Assembly: GCF_001039355.2 (NCBI RefSeq)
Contig: NW_019775869.1
Location: 753,268 to 817,267 of the forward strand
Length of the DNA: 64,000 bases
Direction of reading: 5' to 3'
Source: Lingula anatina
Taxonomy: Eukaryota; Brachiopoda; Lingulata; Lingulida; Lingulidae
In this document: positions 34,241 to 49,200 of the stretch, piece by piece
Numbering within the stretch: position 1 is the first letter of the stretch
Layout of the letters: each line of letters opens with the position of its first letter
The notes under the pieces: generated by a model
What the model was told of the DNA's origin: nothing
What the model saw: only the letters and a program-made list of their open reading frames with translations
The model's database searches: none
Position numbers and translations under genes: made by a program

Positions 34241-37200
34241 TCACTTGTTGAGGAAATCAATGGAAGCTCTGACACACTTTCCTGTCGCAACATCCAGAGC
34301 GCTAACTTTGATTTCTGTGTCCCCAAACTGCATCCTCGTCTGCAGTTCGCGCCTCTTTGGCAAGTCCTGATAGTTGTCGTCTGACAAATCCAAAACCAGC
34401 TGTCCACACTTCTTCACACTTTTGTCAGTGATAAATTTAACGTCAGGGCGATCACTGCAGTAAATGTTAATAATGCTGACCTTTTGCCCAGCCTTTGCAG
34501 GGGTGTAACTCCGCAGGGCAGAGTCCCCTAGCGCCACTGCCTGGTCAATGTCCACAAACTTGTCAAAGACATCTGTGCACCAGTCAGCACCATCTTTGGT
34601 AATTTTCTTGGATTTGGGATGTTTTCCTGGTTGAAAGCGGTTGAGCACACCAATTCCATACACCATACGTGAACGTCGCACTTGTACTACAGTGGGATCC
34701 AGACCAAATAAAACAGCACCTAGAATGTGGAAATTTTATAAATTCTGTAGCTTTTAAAAATAAGAAATCTTATCATAGAACTTATGTATGCTAATGCAGG
34801 AAGCATTAATATTATAAAGATACATGATCTCTCTATATGCCCTCCAAACAGCCACCCTTTTTTTTTTTTCATTTTACATTGGAAAGTTTCAACATTATGC
34901 CATTTCTTACTAACCACAATGGTTTTTGTCTTATAAACACTATATAATTATCATTGTATCATTTACCTTTGAGTATAGTCAGTCCCACTTCTTGAGGTAT
35001 GATCACTTTGAGAAGATGTCCAAACTCTCGTCTGATATCTTGCTGCAACATGGGAGATTCTGCAAAGCCTCCGACCAGAAACAGGTACTTGACGTCTGCA
35101 ATAATAACAAATTTTTAAAAATTTCCCTTCCTTCCAAAACAACATAAAAACATATCTAATCCATACATAAATCAGAACTGTATCTGCCAGATATCTTGGT
35201 AATTTGAAGTACTCATCCCTTATAGTCTTTACATGAATATATCATTATTATGCTACACCGGTCTGTGCATGTAAAAATCACAAATTAAAAAGTACAAGTT
35301 TTGAAAAAAAATAATAATGTGAAAAGGCTCTTTTTAAATCTCGACCTTACTTTATTCAGACACTAATCCAGAAATTCAGCAAGACAGACTTTAATCTTTT
35401 ATTATATCCTTACTACAACTGGATTGGCCTGTATTTTAGCAAGACTTTAACAAAACGGTGATCCCATTTTCTAGTTACTGTAGTACCAAAATATGTGCAT
35501 GGCTTTTGCTTAGCTTTGGAAATATGAACAGACACTGGTGACGGACAATTTGTACAGATACAACTTTATATCTGAGCATAAAAGAGACAACTACCAACCA
35601 TCACAGCAAAGCTCCATTTTTTTTCTTTCAATGGCCACAAAATTACGCAATATATTAATTAATACCTTTCACATTTGGATGATTCAACACATCTCCCACG
35701 GCTTGCTTGATTCTCTCCAGAGTTGGGAAGAACAACCTCCTCATGGCCTCTGGTGACAGGCGGAGGAAACCCTGCGTAGACCACCTGATTTCTTTATCAC
35801 CATATTTACGTATTGCATTCTCTACCTGATTTCCCTGCAATAAACAACATAGACGGCTGAACCAAATACATGTACCACAACATGGCAGAGATACAGAACA
35901 TAGAGATACAGATCACAAACCACCTTCTGGTTGTGTTTATACATTTTTAAATGTGTTTAATATTAGATCTTATTCAATACACTGATGCACAATTCTCAAT
36001 CAATTATATATAAATATAATCTTAAAACAGGAAGAATTTGTAAAATTCCATAAATAACATACTTATATTAAATATGTGAAGTGAAGTGTTCATTTTCTAA
36101 CTGAATTTATAAAGAAAACAATAGTGCATGCAACATGGCATTCCACATTAACATTCCTTATATGTTACTATCAGAAATACAAACTGGCAAGTACATTTTG
36201 TTCTTCTGCACTACACAATAAACAGTGATAAAAAGCGCAGTCAACGTTAATATACAAATATGTACTCAAATTGATTAAAAATGCTTCCGTTGATTTTTAA
36301 TTTCATTTCAAGAAAATTATGTGAAAATCAATTCAGCACAACTAGAAAATCAAAGTACAAAAAAACTTAAATCAGCAATTTATTAGCCTCAAGCTTGTTT
36401 TTACACTGCAAACTTGAACACCAAGAGACCAGATAATGGCCAATTTGAAACTCACAACATCAGATATCATGATAAATATTTCACAAAAGTGGCAGCTCTG
36501 TTTCACGGTTCACTCTGCCCAGCTTTACAGTCAGTTACTGTTGAATTGTTGGTGAAGACCCTTCTCCCATTTCTACTTCACTATCACAGTTAGCACAGCA
36601 AAACAAAATCAAAAACTACCAAAACCACTACAAGACATGTCACTACAGGTCACCTACCTTCCAAGTACCTCCTCTGGATAAAGATGGTGACTGACAAAGA
36701 ATAGATATAGATTTCAAGTTGTCATAAAATTATGAAGAAAAAAAACTGATTTAGCAATGCAATTTGAAATGCTTTTTTTTTTTTTTTACCAACACTTTTA
36801 AGGCTAATCATTTTAACAAACTGCTATTTCATTTACTATTTCTATGGATAAAAACAGTTGAAAACACACTTTCAAGTATTTTTTTCAAGTTTCCAGTCAA
36901 CTTGCTAAGAAAATGCAGTTTGTCATTGTGCTGTATAAGCATGTACCTGAAAATTTTCTAGGAATATATCTAAATAAAAATGTATTTGCCAGTTGCATTT
37001 TTCCCCAAAACCACTTAGCACGAAAGTTGTAAAAATTAAGTTATTCAGATTAAAAACATCAAATCCAGAGAGGCTGAATTAATAGTTATAATTAAATGAC
37101 CAACACCGTTTGCAGTGAAATAGGTACCAACCTTGTATTTCTTGTAGTAGTCTATAAAAGAAAATGGCAAGGAAACATTGAGGTGATTCCCTCTGAAAGG

Positions 37201-40200
37201 GTTGGCAGCTCGTTTGCGAGATTCAAATGCTATTGTCAGATCCACATAGCCAGCAGGCCGCTTTAGTTTGAACGCCTGTAAGTAATCTGCTCCAAATATG
37301 TCTGCCAGCAATTTTTCAAATTCCATATCAACTCCTGAAATGGCATCAAGAATAATTGTATTAAAGTTTACAATCAATACTGGCCATTACATTTTCATAT
37401 AAAAATGGTGAAAAAAATGTACAGTTCCTAAAATAGTTTATCATAATACTACCTGGCTAAATGCAGCAAAGAATTCTTTACCCCAAGGCTTAACACTTTC
37501 CAATTAGGCTAAAGAAATATAAAATATATTTCATTATTCATTCACCTAAAAATTTCAATTCATCAATTATTTTAGATTGCCGAAAATTCCTTTAAAACCA
37601 AGCCCAGAAATGATGAGCGAGCCCTACACTAAGAGCATGTCTTTACCTATGGAACCATGTGGCCCCCCTGTAGCTTTGTACAGTTCTTTAAGTCCACCTC
37701 CATGAAGATCCATCTCATGCACCGTGATGTCCACAGTACCACCGCCACAGTCCACCACCATGTAGCGTGTACCTGGAGAGAATACAGTTATAGCAATTTA
37801 TATTAACTGACATATAAAAGAAAGAATTTAATTGGCATAACAGTGAAGTTGATATTTTAGGCATGAGGTATTTTAAGACTAACCAAGTATGAGGTCATAT
37901 CAAGATGCAAATATACTAACAAGAAGCAGAAGCTTTCCTTTTGCAGTCTTTAGCCATTTTGCAGAAAACTACAAAATATACTTTTCTAGAAACAAGGTAC
38001 TTGCATATTCAACCTAATTTAAATAATCTACAAAATGCTTCATAGTTTCCTACAAGTCAGCTAATTAAAATACATGAGAAAGGAAAGAAAAACAATATTA
38101 AATAGCGATACATAGGTATAAATCATGCTATGGAGGCTAGTAGTAAACAACCATGCATAATTTTACATTGCAAAAGTTCTAATTCACTACTCTATCATAA
38201 TTGGCAATATGTATACATATATTTCTATACGCCATGTTATTCATTCAGACCCAACTACAAATATTCAGCATTTCTTCTAATCAGATCACTTATGCCAATA
38301 ATTTATGGCTCCAATGATGTAAAATGCATTGGTGGCTTCTCTACCACAATGTGAAATCCTGTGCATCACAATGTGAAACCTCATGTGCCACAATGTGAAA
38401 AGGAGATAAACAAACCTCTTATAATGGCTTCCACCTCTTCATCATGCTCTAGTGGGAGGTTGGGCCTACATGTTTTGTAGTAATACGAGTCTGAAATCAT
38501 ACATATTTTTCTTTAAGTAAAAGGCTACCAAATATATATTTCTGCATTACAGTGAAATAGTATACTTCTTTATTGGCCTGTAAGATAAAGACATTTTGTG
38601 AAATAAGGAGTCTAAAATCACAAAATTCTTTTCTCAAGTCATGTAAAGGGAGACAGCTTTAATTTCATGAAAAAAATGAATTTATGATTTTATCTTCTAA
38701 AAGGTTCATTTGGGTTTTTCTCTATAAGCTGCTTGAGACACTTGCAGACAAGAACACCAGTTCCACTGTACGTGGTCTTCATATTTGCTGACAGTTGCTT
38801 TTTAATGGTGTTATATTAAGGCATTAGAATTTTCATTCATAAATTTCATGGCATAAAATGCCAAGTTACAAATTTAGCAACATTACTATATTAAAAACTT
38901 AATAATAATAATCTAGGTTATACTAAACTGCCACTTTCTCTTTCCACAAAAATAAAATTGCTGGCCATATGCATGCAATTACAAAATATTCAAAAGAAAT
39001 TCTATGAATATAACTATGCATTTCAATTATCTGAGTCAAAATATTTGCTGACAATGTAAAATGTGCTCTGCACAGCTGTCAACCAATGTGTCTCCACTAG
39101 GTGTCGCCACTATCTACAGGTAATTCAGTCTGAAGGTTCAACAGCAGTGGCCATCAGAATAATCAGAAAAACAAAACAATTTCCAAATGCACTGTAATGA
39201 AGACAAAATGTCACGCATGATTTGTCTTAAATTCAGAATAATCAATCTTCATCCCCACCTTTTTTAAATCCAAAATTTGAAAATCTAAGACAATTTTACA
39301 TCTGTTTAGACTGACATACCTTCTTCAAACTAATTAACCTGATAAGAAGCAATTGCAACACAAACAATACAGAGACAACAAAGATACATACACCAACCAA
39401 CATACATACTTTTAATTTTGTCCTAAATCTACTGCAGTGTGGCAAGCAACTTTAACTTCTACAATTTCAGTTGTCAACATTTCAGTCTTCCAAAGCCAGA
39501 AACCACCTTGCATGTTGGGTACAAGTGCTACATGGTTCATTTGTCTCATTTCACAACAAATTTGCAATGTCAACACCACAGTCACATGTGACTAAATGAA
39601 GCATGTCCATTGGCCACTGGGACGTGGTAATTACATGGATTATATGTCAGGCAAAAAGTCTCGACAGGGCTGAGATTTGAGCACCTGTCTCACTGTGGCA
39701 GGTTCCATGCAGGAAGCAACATGCTGGGTTAAGACTAAGACATGCAGCCAAAACCCCAAAATAAAAATATAATTATATATATGACTATTATTTCGTCTAC
39801 TAACACATTCATGCAGAAACACAGATTGGCAATGGCTCAAATACAACAATGCCTTTCTACTTCCTGCATCTAATTAATTACTTCACAGAAACAAAATCTG
39901 CTTTTTTTTTTAAATCTCTGAAGCATCCCTTTAAAATCTACATATTTTATCACGTCAGCCTGACAGGATCAATATTTTGATACTTTAAATTCAGAACTTG
40001 ATATAATATCAGCTCTGGGTTCAAAACATTAATTCCTTTTTTTCTGCAGTGAGCCAAAATGTTTCTTCTTGTCAGTCTACAACACAGAACTTACCATGTT
40101 GGAATCCATCTGCCACAGGGTCTGTATTCAGGGGTGGGGGTTCTTCTTGTCTGATGGATAGAGGGCGCTTTTCTGGTGGTACCTCGGGTGTCAACTGGTG

Positions 40201-43200
40201 CATGCGCAACTTGCGGCAGTAGATTGAGGCGGCCTCTGGTTCCAAGGCAATAAGGAGTTGGTCTGCATACTCTGGGGAAGATATGCCTGCCTGAAATAAA
40301 CAGTATATGGAACATAACCAAATGTGTACAATTTACAGGTCTACAGTGACTTGTAATTGGAGTTCTTTGCTGTATAGATTAAATAATTGTTCAAACTTAT
40401 TATCTTTGGTTAAGTTAGCTGTGTGTGTATCTTTTTCTAACAGATGAGCAGTTGAACACATCCCCCCAAAAAACAAACCAATTTTTACAAAGGTCTGTGC
40501 CTATATTGTTATACTGGTATTTCATTTGATTGATTAAGACAAAAAACTTTCTTCCAGGTTGAGGGATCATAAGCTTTTGCGAAAATTGGAGAACCATTTC
40601 TCTTCTCCACCTCCATGATACATACTACAACTATCCATACATCTTTTTGATCCTACAACACAAAAACAAATGGCCACAATTCTAGTATTTAAATATTCCC
40701 TAGGGACTGATAAGGTCAGACAGAACTTGAAATTTAGGAAACTAGTTCAGCCAAGTGTCTCCCACTGTTACAGTAAGGAATGTTCAAAGACTGAAGAGGA
40801 AATGTATGCTTAGCTTATTGTGAAGTGACTATGGCAATGTGGCACTTGAGAAGATTGAAGTATACACTACTCCATCTTGTCATCTGCTCTCTACCCTCGC
40901 AGCCGACTTGATTGCCTTACAAATGTCAAAGCAGCAGAAGGGCATCCTCTCATCTCCACTGATGCAGGGGCCCTGTCCCAATAACAGAACTGTTAAATCC
41001 TGGTGACCTGAACCAGGGAGCAAGCCAGGAGCAGGCCCGGAGACAATCACAATGTCAGCTCTCTTTTTAGCTGTGATGTTATCAAGACTCTGCAGCCCGA
41101 TGTGGGTGGAGCTGAACTGGGTGACAAAGCTAGGAGTTGGTGTACACAGATAAGGCTGTTATTTCCTGCTGTTTACAGGAAACGCATACATCACTCTCAG
41201 TCATCACACTATTTTAGCTGTTGATGATCAACAAAAAAAAAAGAGATTCACCACTGTTTTGAGTTATCTTTATCCTATTTAAGGGCACAGACAAAAACAT
41301 CCCTCACTGCCTTTCACTCTGTTACAGTGACTAATGTTTTTAGAATTTTTATTTCAAATTCTAGTATGATGGTACATATTTTCTATTATCATGTCATCAT
41401 GTCACTGCAGTGAACAGTCTAAGTGGTTGCCTCAGTCATGTTCATATGGTTCTGGTCAGTGTAATCACACAATACGATAATCTCTTTGTGGGCATATCTG
41501 AAAAACAGGGCTCAAAATTGAAAGCATAAAAGCATCATGTGAGGGCTCGTGTGATCTATGAAGTAAAACAAAACCACACACCTTTTTTATGTTTGTTTGG
41601 GACCAGCCCATTTCGGGTCTAGGACTCTAGATAAACAGCATTCCTGACATTCTTTATGAATGGTCAATAATAAAATGGACAGAATTTGAATAAAAATCCA
41701 CACCTTGATTTTTTTTACAATCAAAGGAAACTGGAAATTTCTTGCCTCCACATCTCCACCCTGGATAAATCTTTGAAGAAGCATGGAACACTGGCTTTAG
41801 AAAACTGAACCCTGGATGAACTAAATTCCTGGCACACTTCTTATCTGGTTTAAAGCAGAGGTTGTAAGCCAAAGCACTGCATAAAACCAGACCCATAAAA
41901 ATCCACACGCACATTATTTTATCATACACACCCTAGTCTGAAACCATGAGCCTCAGGAATACTTTGAAGAGCAAGGATTATAATGGGAAACAACACTATC
42001 CCCACAGACATCACACCCTGAATATTTTGTGGTTTGTATCCAACCAAGAGAAACCCGACTTCAATGCATTAATAAAACATTTCATCATTACTGGGCTTTA
42101 AGGAAAGAGTAAACAGTAGGAAACAACACCATCACCACAGAGACCACACCCTGAATAATTTGGTATGTATCCAACCCAATGATACCCTGAGAACATATCA
42201 TTCATTATCATAAAACACACAATATCTTGTCATTGCAGAAATGGTGTAAACACAATATGAGCCCATAATACCACCAGAATGAGAATCAGAAGTTCTCAGA
42301 ACAGAAAAACACAATAGCATCAGAAGTCTTCCACCTTGCAGCCCTGCAAGCAAGGACCAGGGTGCTCAACATTCCTGGAATATTTCATCAGTGGTCAATG
42401 AGAGTCGAGCAGAAACAACAGACCACAGCTTTCTCCATTTCAAAAGTTTTTCTTAGCAAAGAATACATCTGGAGTGTACAGCAGAGAGCAGCCAACTGGG
42501 TCCAACAACCTGCATACTTCACATACTTCAAAGCTGCATGGCCAATCAACCAATATCTAGGTTTTCACAGCAAAGAACCACCCCCAGTAAAATCCAGATC
42601 ACTTGACCTCACACATAAATACTAATTTAACCACTGAACTCCACATATGTTTTAAGAGGTTATACATTATGTCCAGCAGTTTCACTGATGGAAGTTTCAA
42701 AGTGCTGGCATATTCATTAACCCCATTGGTGAGGTAAATGGGATCAACGGTTATAAATGATTGGTATTTCTTGGGAAGAGGACAGATACAACATGCCAGT
42801 TTTTACTGCACTGTTAATGTTTTGATTCTGATTAAAAACTGGACGACTAGATAAACTATAAGAACAGGCACACAGACTGGGGAGAAGTAGAAAAAAACAC
42901 CCTTTTTGGCCAGAAAATGCCCACTCTGAATCAAAATTTGATCTAGGATAGCTTTCAATGTGTACAATGACCCTTTAGACATACCATTAGTGTTAAATCT
43001 TGAGAAACAAAACAATACAAATGGGCACAATTCTAACAGTTGTTTGAAAGGTTTCAAATTATCAGTTTAAGTGAACAGGGATTTTTTAGCACAATGCAAA
43101 CTTAAGCACCTCCCCATGGAACTAAATGTGAAAACATCCATTTACAAGATCAAGAGTGACCAAGATAAGTGACCTTCCCCAACCATATAACTATAGGATA

Positions 43201-46200
43201 CAAGTTTTTGTCCAAAGAAGGGTGTGGCGCATGCCTGAAAACAGAAGATGGGGGCAGGGTACCGTAACCCAATCCTTCATACCCTGGATTCAGTGCTGGC
43301 ACCCATCAGCAACTGAGTAGTAGTAATGGTTAAACAACTGTCTTTAGCAAGGAAGTAATCTTACACATTGTAATTGGTTAATAGCATACTCATTTAAAAT
43401 TGTCATCCACCAAGGTGTATGCATATGGTGCAGTGAATAAACTATCAAACTATCACATAAGATGTACCACCATATACTTAGTTGCCTCAACCCACCAATG
43501 AGGATAAAACAACAATTCTACTAATGATACCGGGAACACCAACCTCAAGTACCTGCCTCCTACTTTAACCTCTGTTAACAACTTACCATGAGGAATGTGA
43601 CAGTTTAACAAGCCAAAAAGTCTCCACCTAAACAGAGGTGGCAGGACCTGTCATCTCTGGTATATTGATTATGAAATGTTTCAGCTAGTTAAGCTGCCAT
43701 ATACACTTCTCATATCCTTACCAGCAATCTTATATGAGTTCAATGACAGAAAAGGTTATAAAGAGCTTCTTCTGCATCTGAAAACAGTCATAATTTTCAC
43801 TTTTTTTCTAGCAACAAAACATGATAAACTTAAAATAGACTTTCTAAAAATAAAGAGTGTTTTGTGAGTATCTGCCTTTCTCATTTCAAATCAGTATAGG
43901 AATCCTCACAAAATGCAATTTTGCAAACAAACATATATTGGTATCAGACAGATAGACAAGCAATGTCATATACGTCAAGCTTTCATAAAATGGTAATCCC
44001 ATTTACTACACTTTCAACTGTCAACAAATAATCTTAAATCAATAAGTTAGGATGCAACAAATGATGTCAGAGTAAAACATCAAACAGCAAGGTAGAAGTC
44101 CAATTCTTTAAGAAATTGATTTCAGATACTGACTGTTGTTAACAGTTTAGCAGTGTACCTCCTTCAATCAATAAACGTGGACCAATCTGCAGGTTATTTT
44201 CATGAACTGTATCTTACCTGTGGGCTTGTTTACAAAACACTCAGTGTATAGTCAGCTACAACTTGAAACAGTTACCTCGAGTGATCAACTGATGAAAACA
44301 ACCAATCCAACCCTACTTTTCACATGATTTTTGCTATTGAGTTAAGTTCAGCAGGCATTTAGGGGGCAGCAGGCCCGCAGGCAGGGGGGTCAAAGGGGTT
44401 CAAAAAAACCACCCTGGTAAATTGCCAGCTGTAGACCAAAGATGAAGATGTAAAAAAATTCATGCTTGCTGAACATTTTTGCCTCTCTTTGCAGTTATCA
44501 CTACAACAATATCCACAGCCAAATAACAAACCCAACACACTGCTTGATAATCATAGTTAATTTCAGACTGTATTGTCTATTGATACACCATTAAATTTAT
44601 ACCTATAACCCATATAAGAAGAAAAAAAAATCAGACAATGAACTTACAGGTATGATTTTATGCCCCTTTAAAATTTGTAAAAAAAAACATAAGTTATCAA
44701 CCATGTTGGTTAATTATGTTATATATTTTTGGTAAAAGGGAGCCAACTAGACAACCTGAGGCAAGGTGGGTTATCACAGATCTTATTTGAAGATTATCTT
44801 GTGTTAGAAGATATTTTGAGTAAACCAGAGTGGCCTGAGGACACCACTAACTAAAAATCTGCCCCATACCTCGTATGCTGCCTCTCTCATAAACTGCTTG
44901 GCTGGAGACTTCCATATTGCTGGCACGGTTATCACCCACCGCACGTCTTCGTTCAAGAACGTTGTCGCAGACTGGTCGCTCAGCTCTTGCAATGCATGTT
45001 CTTTGAAGAATTTCAGTGCATAGGCAAAGATGGTTAGGGCGCGGACGCTCTTCCCGTTGCTTGCTTTGAGCATGGTTGACTGGTTTAATTCCTAGAAATA
45101 CACAAAAATATGTTAATATATCTCAGATATGTTATCTCAAAAGAGATAAGGAATAAGGTTGAAATAACCTCATAATTTCATATTTCAATAATCTATATTC
45201 CCAATATTGCAAAACTATTGAACATTTGAACTGATGACCCTGCCTAATTTGACATTATAAGAGTACACGACACAAAGAGAAGAAACCAGAATTTCTTCAT
45301 CCCCAGTGTCTAGAAAATCTTTATATATCATCACTATGAGCATATAATTTTTGGTATTTCAGGGATTAAACAGAATATTTTGAATTAGGGCAAAATATGC
45401 AATTTCTGCCAAGGGGCCACCAAGCAGCTGTTATTACTTGGAAAAACTGTGGTGGCAGCCTTGGACATATCTCCCAACTCATTCCATTCATAACCACCCT
45501 TGTTATTCTGTTATAACAGTTTCCCCTTCTTCTGTTTGTAGAAACAACAGATGTAGGCAAATAATAAACCAAGTTCTGTGGTTGGTATAAAAATATGTGC
45601 CACAGGGGACTTTCTGAGTCTCTCCAATGGGGTAAGGACAACTTCGTGCAACAGGTACGAACTGGTCCATACTAAGACTTTACAGAAAGACAAATGGCTT
45701 GAGTTTAAAATGAAAAAAATTAATTGCCCGCCTAACCATGGGCTGTATGTACAAAAGAAATCACATTAATCCCAGTTGAGTGCAGACAGCCACAACACTA
45801 TCCTGGGTTCTTGACATGAATACAGCAGGAAGAAATGCCAAATGAGATCAAATCTCGACTTTCAACTGCTTTAGGAAACCTCTGAAACCCAGGCAACTAA
45901 CATAAAACATCTTTTACTATAGTTAACAGCTGAAAAAGATTTAAAAGATTTTTAAAGATATCAGGCTATCAGTTTGAAAGATAGATATTCACACGGTCAC
46001 CAGCCATGCCAACAGAATGTTCATATGGTCACCATGCCAACAGAGTGTTCACCTGTTATTGTTATTTAAATGGTCATCATGCCAACAGAACATGTACATG
46101 TTCAGAGTGTCACTGTTGTTCACGTGGTCACCATGCAAACCGGGTGTTCTCATGGTAACATGCCAACAAAATGTGCACATGGTCACCAACCCAACAAATT

Positions 46201-49200
46201 ATTTTTCACAATGTCACTATCTCCATGTCTAAATTTCACAGTAGCATGGTATTCACACAGTCACCATGGCAACTTGATATTCACAAGTTCACCATGCCAA
46301 CAGGGTGTTCATTCCTATGTCATTCTAAACTGACTTGATCTACTGAGCAGACAAGCAAAAATAACACCAATGTTTGGTAACAGAAGAAGCATGCCATGTG
46401 TTAAAAAGACAGATTACATAATTTATCAACCCAAGCAAACAGAATAGCATATCACTCAAGCAAAACACATTAAATTGCCAATGTTTTTGAAATGGGTCTG
46501 TAAAAAATGCCAGAATGCAAACAATTCTCTTATTTTCTATGCAAAATGGCAATAGGATGTGAAGAATGCTCATTTTTAGGAAAGCAAAACAAAGAAAGTT
46601 TACTAAACACAAAAGGGTTGCACTCACAATTGAAAGAAAACTGTTTTATGCATTCTCTCTGCAAAATCAATTTCATTCTCTACATTGTACTCTCATGGTG
46701 GTTATTTTTTTCTTCAGACTGAAAAAAACAGCCCAATGAGAGTCAGTTAAACTAAACTTGTGCAGTAGACCCATAGGCAAGGAAGGGGTCCCTGGTGTGG
46801 GTTTCAGTAGGGGGGTGGAGTTGGAAAGAACCACCCTTTTGGTTAGTAAGGACCTACTCTGAATTAAAATTTGTTCTAGATGCTATAAAATTTCACAATC
46901 TGGGTAAAACGTCCACCTTTTCAGAATAACCTTCTCCCATTAAAAATTCAGGTTTTTGACAATGTTAAACATACACACATCCCTAGCACAGCTTGTTTCT
47001 GCAGTACTTCTTCTACTGAGTGCCCTCTATTGTTTTTTCATCAAAACATAACATGGCAAAAGTTCAGCAAACCAATATGCCACATGTGTGGTGACTTACA
47101 GCATCAAAGTGGCTTTAGTGGCATCCATCACATTTTATACAAACAACACATCCTACATCAACCCTGTCCTTTAATTTATTAGGTGCTAATTTACCGAGTA
47201 TGTTCAGGAGTGAGGTTAAGTATTAATTCATTTCCCAGGTATGTGTAAGTTTAGTTTACCTAGGTGTCAGGTATACACTGGTTAACAGCATGTTTCAGTA
47301 AAAGATATCTACTTGTATGACTCAGTATCTGGCACTGCTGTGATCTCAGGTAGAACAGGGTGGAGTGGAGAAACACCTGACATAAGATTGTTTACTGCTG
47401 CAGGTGTGGTTACCTGGACAGGGTGGTAACATTACCTGTGCCAGGTGTAAACATCAACAAGCTGCACTCACGTTTCTTGAAATCAAGCAAGGGTTAATTA
47501 TCATTATTTTGTCAATAATTTTATATCTTTAATGCCAAAAATTAATTCATATACAGATTTAGTCAGAGTCTTCCATGCTAGGCATATCAATCCACAACTT
47601 AGCTAGTGTAACCAAAAATATTTCCTGGGGTTATCTAAGGCTTGGGAGGAGAACTGGCAAATTTTATAATATTATTTAAAACTATATTTTGTTCTTAACT
47701 ACATGTAACAATTGGACATGCAGGCATATTTTATAACGATCCTCTTTCAGTTTTTCTAATTGTCAATGTAAAATACTAGTAATGTTTTTTCAAAATATCT
47801 CAAAATGTGCTGAAGAAAAGATAATTTTCAATAAGTCTGTTTCCAGCATACAAAGTTTAAGGGTGCATTCCCAATTCAGTTCATCTGATTGTACTCAGGG
47901 AAAGTCCCAACACAGCTGGATTGATCTACACAGAACAGTTTCATTGGGAAAATGCCCTAAGAAGTTGCGTTTGTCACCTTCAGGCATACCACACACCCTC
48001 TGGCCAAATTAAACCCAGCTTTCTATTAGTAATGACATGGTTACTATTCTTTCAATTTATTAGAGTTAATTCTGAAGGACAAGTTTCAATTGTGTTGTGG
48101 TTTTACTCCTTTTAACATCTACATAGCATGACACATATTCAGAAACCCAGTAGTATGAATCATACACTAGCATTTGTTACTTCTAAGAACCCCAACCACT
48201 ACAACAATAGTCTAGACATACATGTCCACATCTCAACTGTAATATCTGTGGGCCCTTTCTCAACATCATCATCATGTTGCCCTTAACCCAGCACCACACT
48301 GGGAAGAAGAGAAGATCTATCTGAGATGGGTATCACATGGAGCCAAGGGATGAGACTTTACAGCAATCTGTCTAGGGAGACCCCACTGGCTCGGAACCAG
48401 TTTTCTTGTCTGGCTTATAAAAAAAACTTACTTTCCCAGGTGGTTTTAATTATGCCCTTTCACCTTTTCACCAAAACAACATCTTCATCTGAGGTAAGCA
48501 TGTGTGATGTGTTTCCTGATATTGGGTTTATTTCGTTTATTTCGAGAGTTTTCCTAGCTCATGTTACCCTGACCTCATAATGGCTCTTTTCCTGTCAACT
48601 TTCCTTGGAGGAAAGATTGATCTCTGCTCTACAAATGGGATGTTAGCTAGCTGATACAATGATAGCACTTCTACATCTAAAATACTGATTCAGGAGGGGT
48701 AAAACTTGGTTACGGCTGTAATATAGCTTTTCTTTACCGTAATATTGTTCCAGCATCTAGATGTTAGATACGATAATAGAACTTGTACATGTAAAATACT
48801 GGTCCAAGGGGTAAAACCTTGTTATAGCTTAATTAGCTTGCTCAGACTGAGATATGAGGCCAAATCCTGGACAGCTACCTCCCAGGCGGCACTTTCTTAT
48901 TAAATACCAATACTTGTGCCTCTCTCCCCTGACCTTATAGCCTCAATGTTCTGTAACAGTTAGATCAGATCTCCTCACGATCACCTGCCCAGACCAGAGA
49001 TCAGTGCCTGCAACTCTAGGTGGTCCACTCATGAAGCTGCCTTATTTACATGCCAGGGCAGTTCCAGTTCAGGAGAGATGAATTTGCTGCAGATATCTCA
49101 ACACTTCTGACAGCAACACCTGAAGCAGTTCAGAAGGGTTACTCTCTTTTTTCACCAAGTACCAGTGCCACATCAGATTTTTATATAATGCCAAATAATA

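Noticed and set aside
41587-41929. Minus-strand frame with a hydrophobic start and cysteines, resembling a small secreted protein.
   Set aside because: No splice context, no family motif and stops in adjacent frames; it looks like old repeat DNA in an intron.
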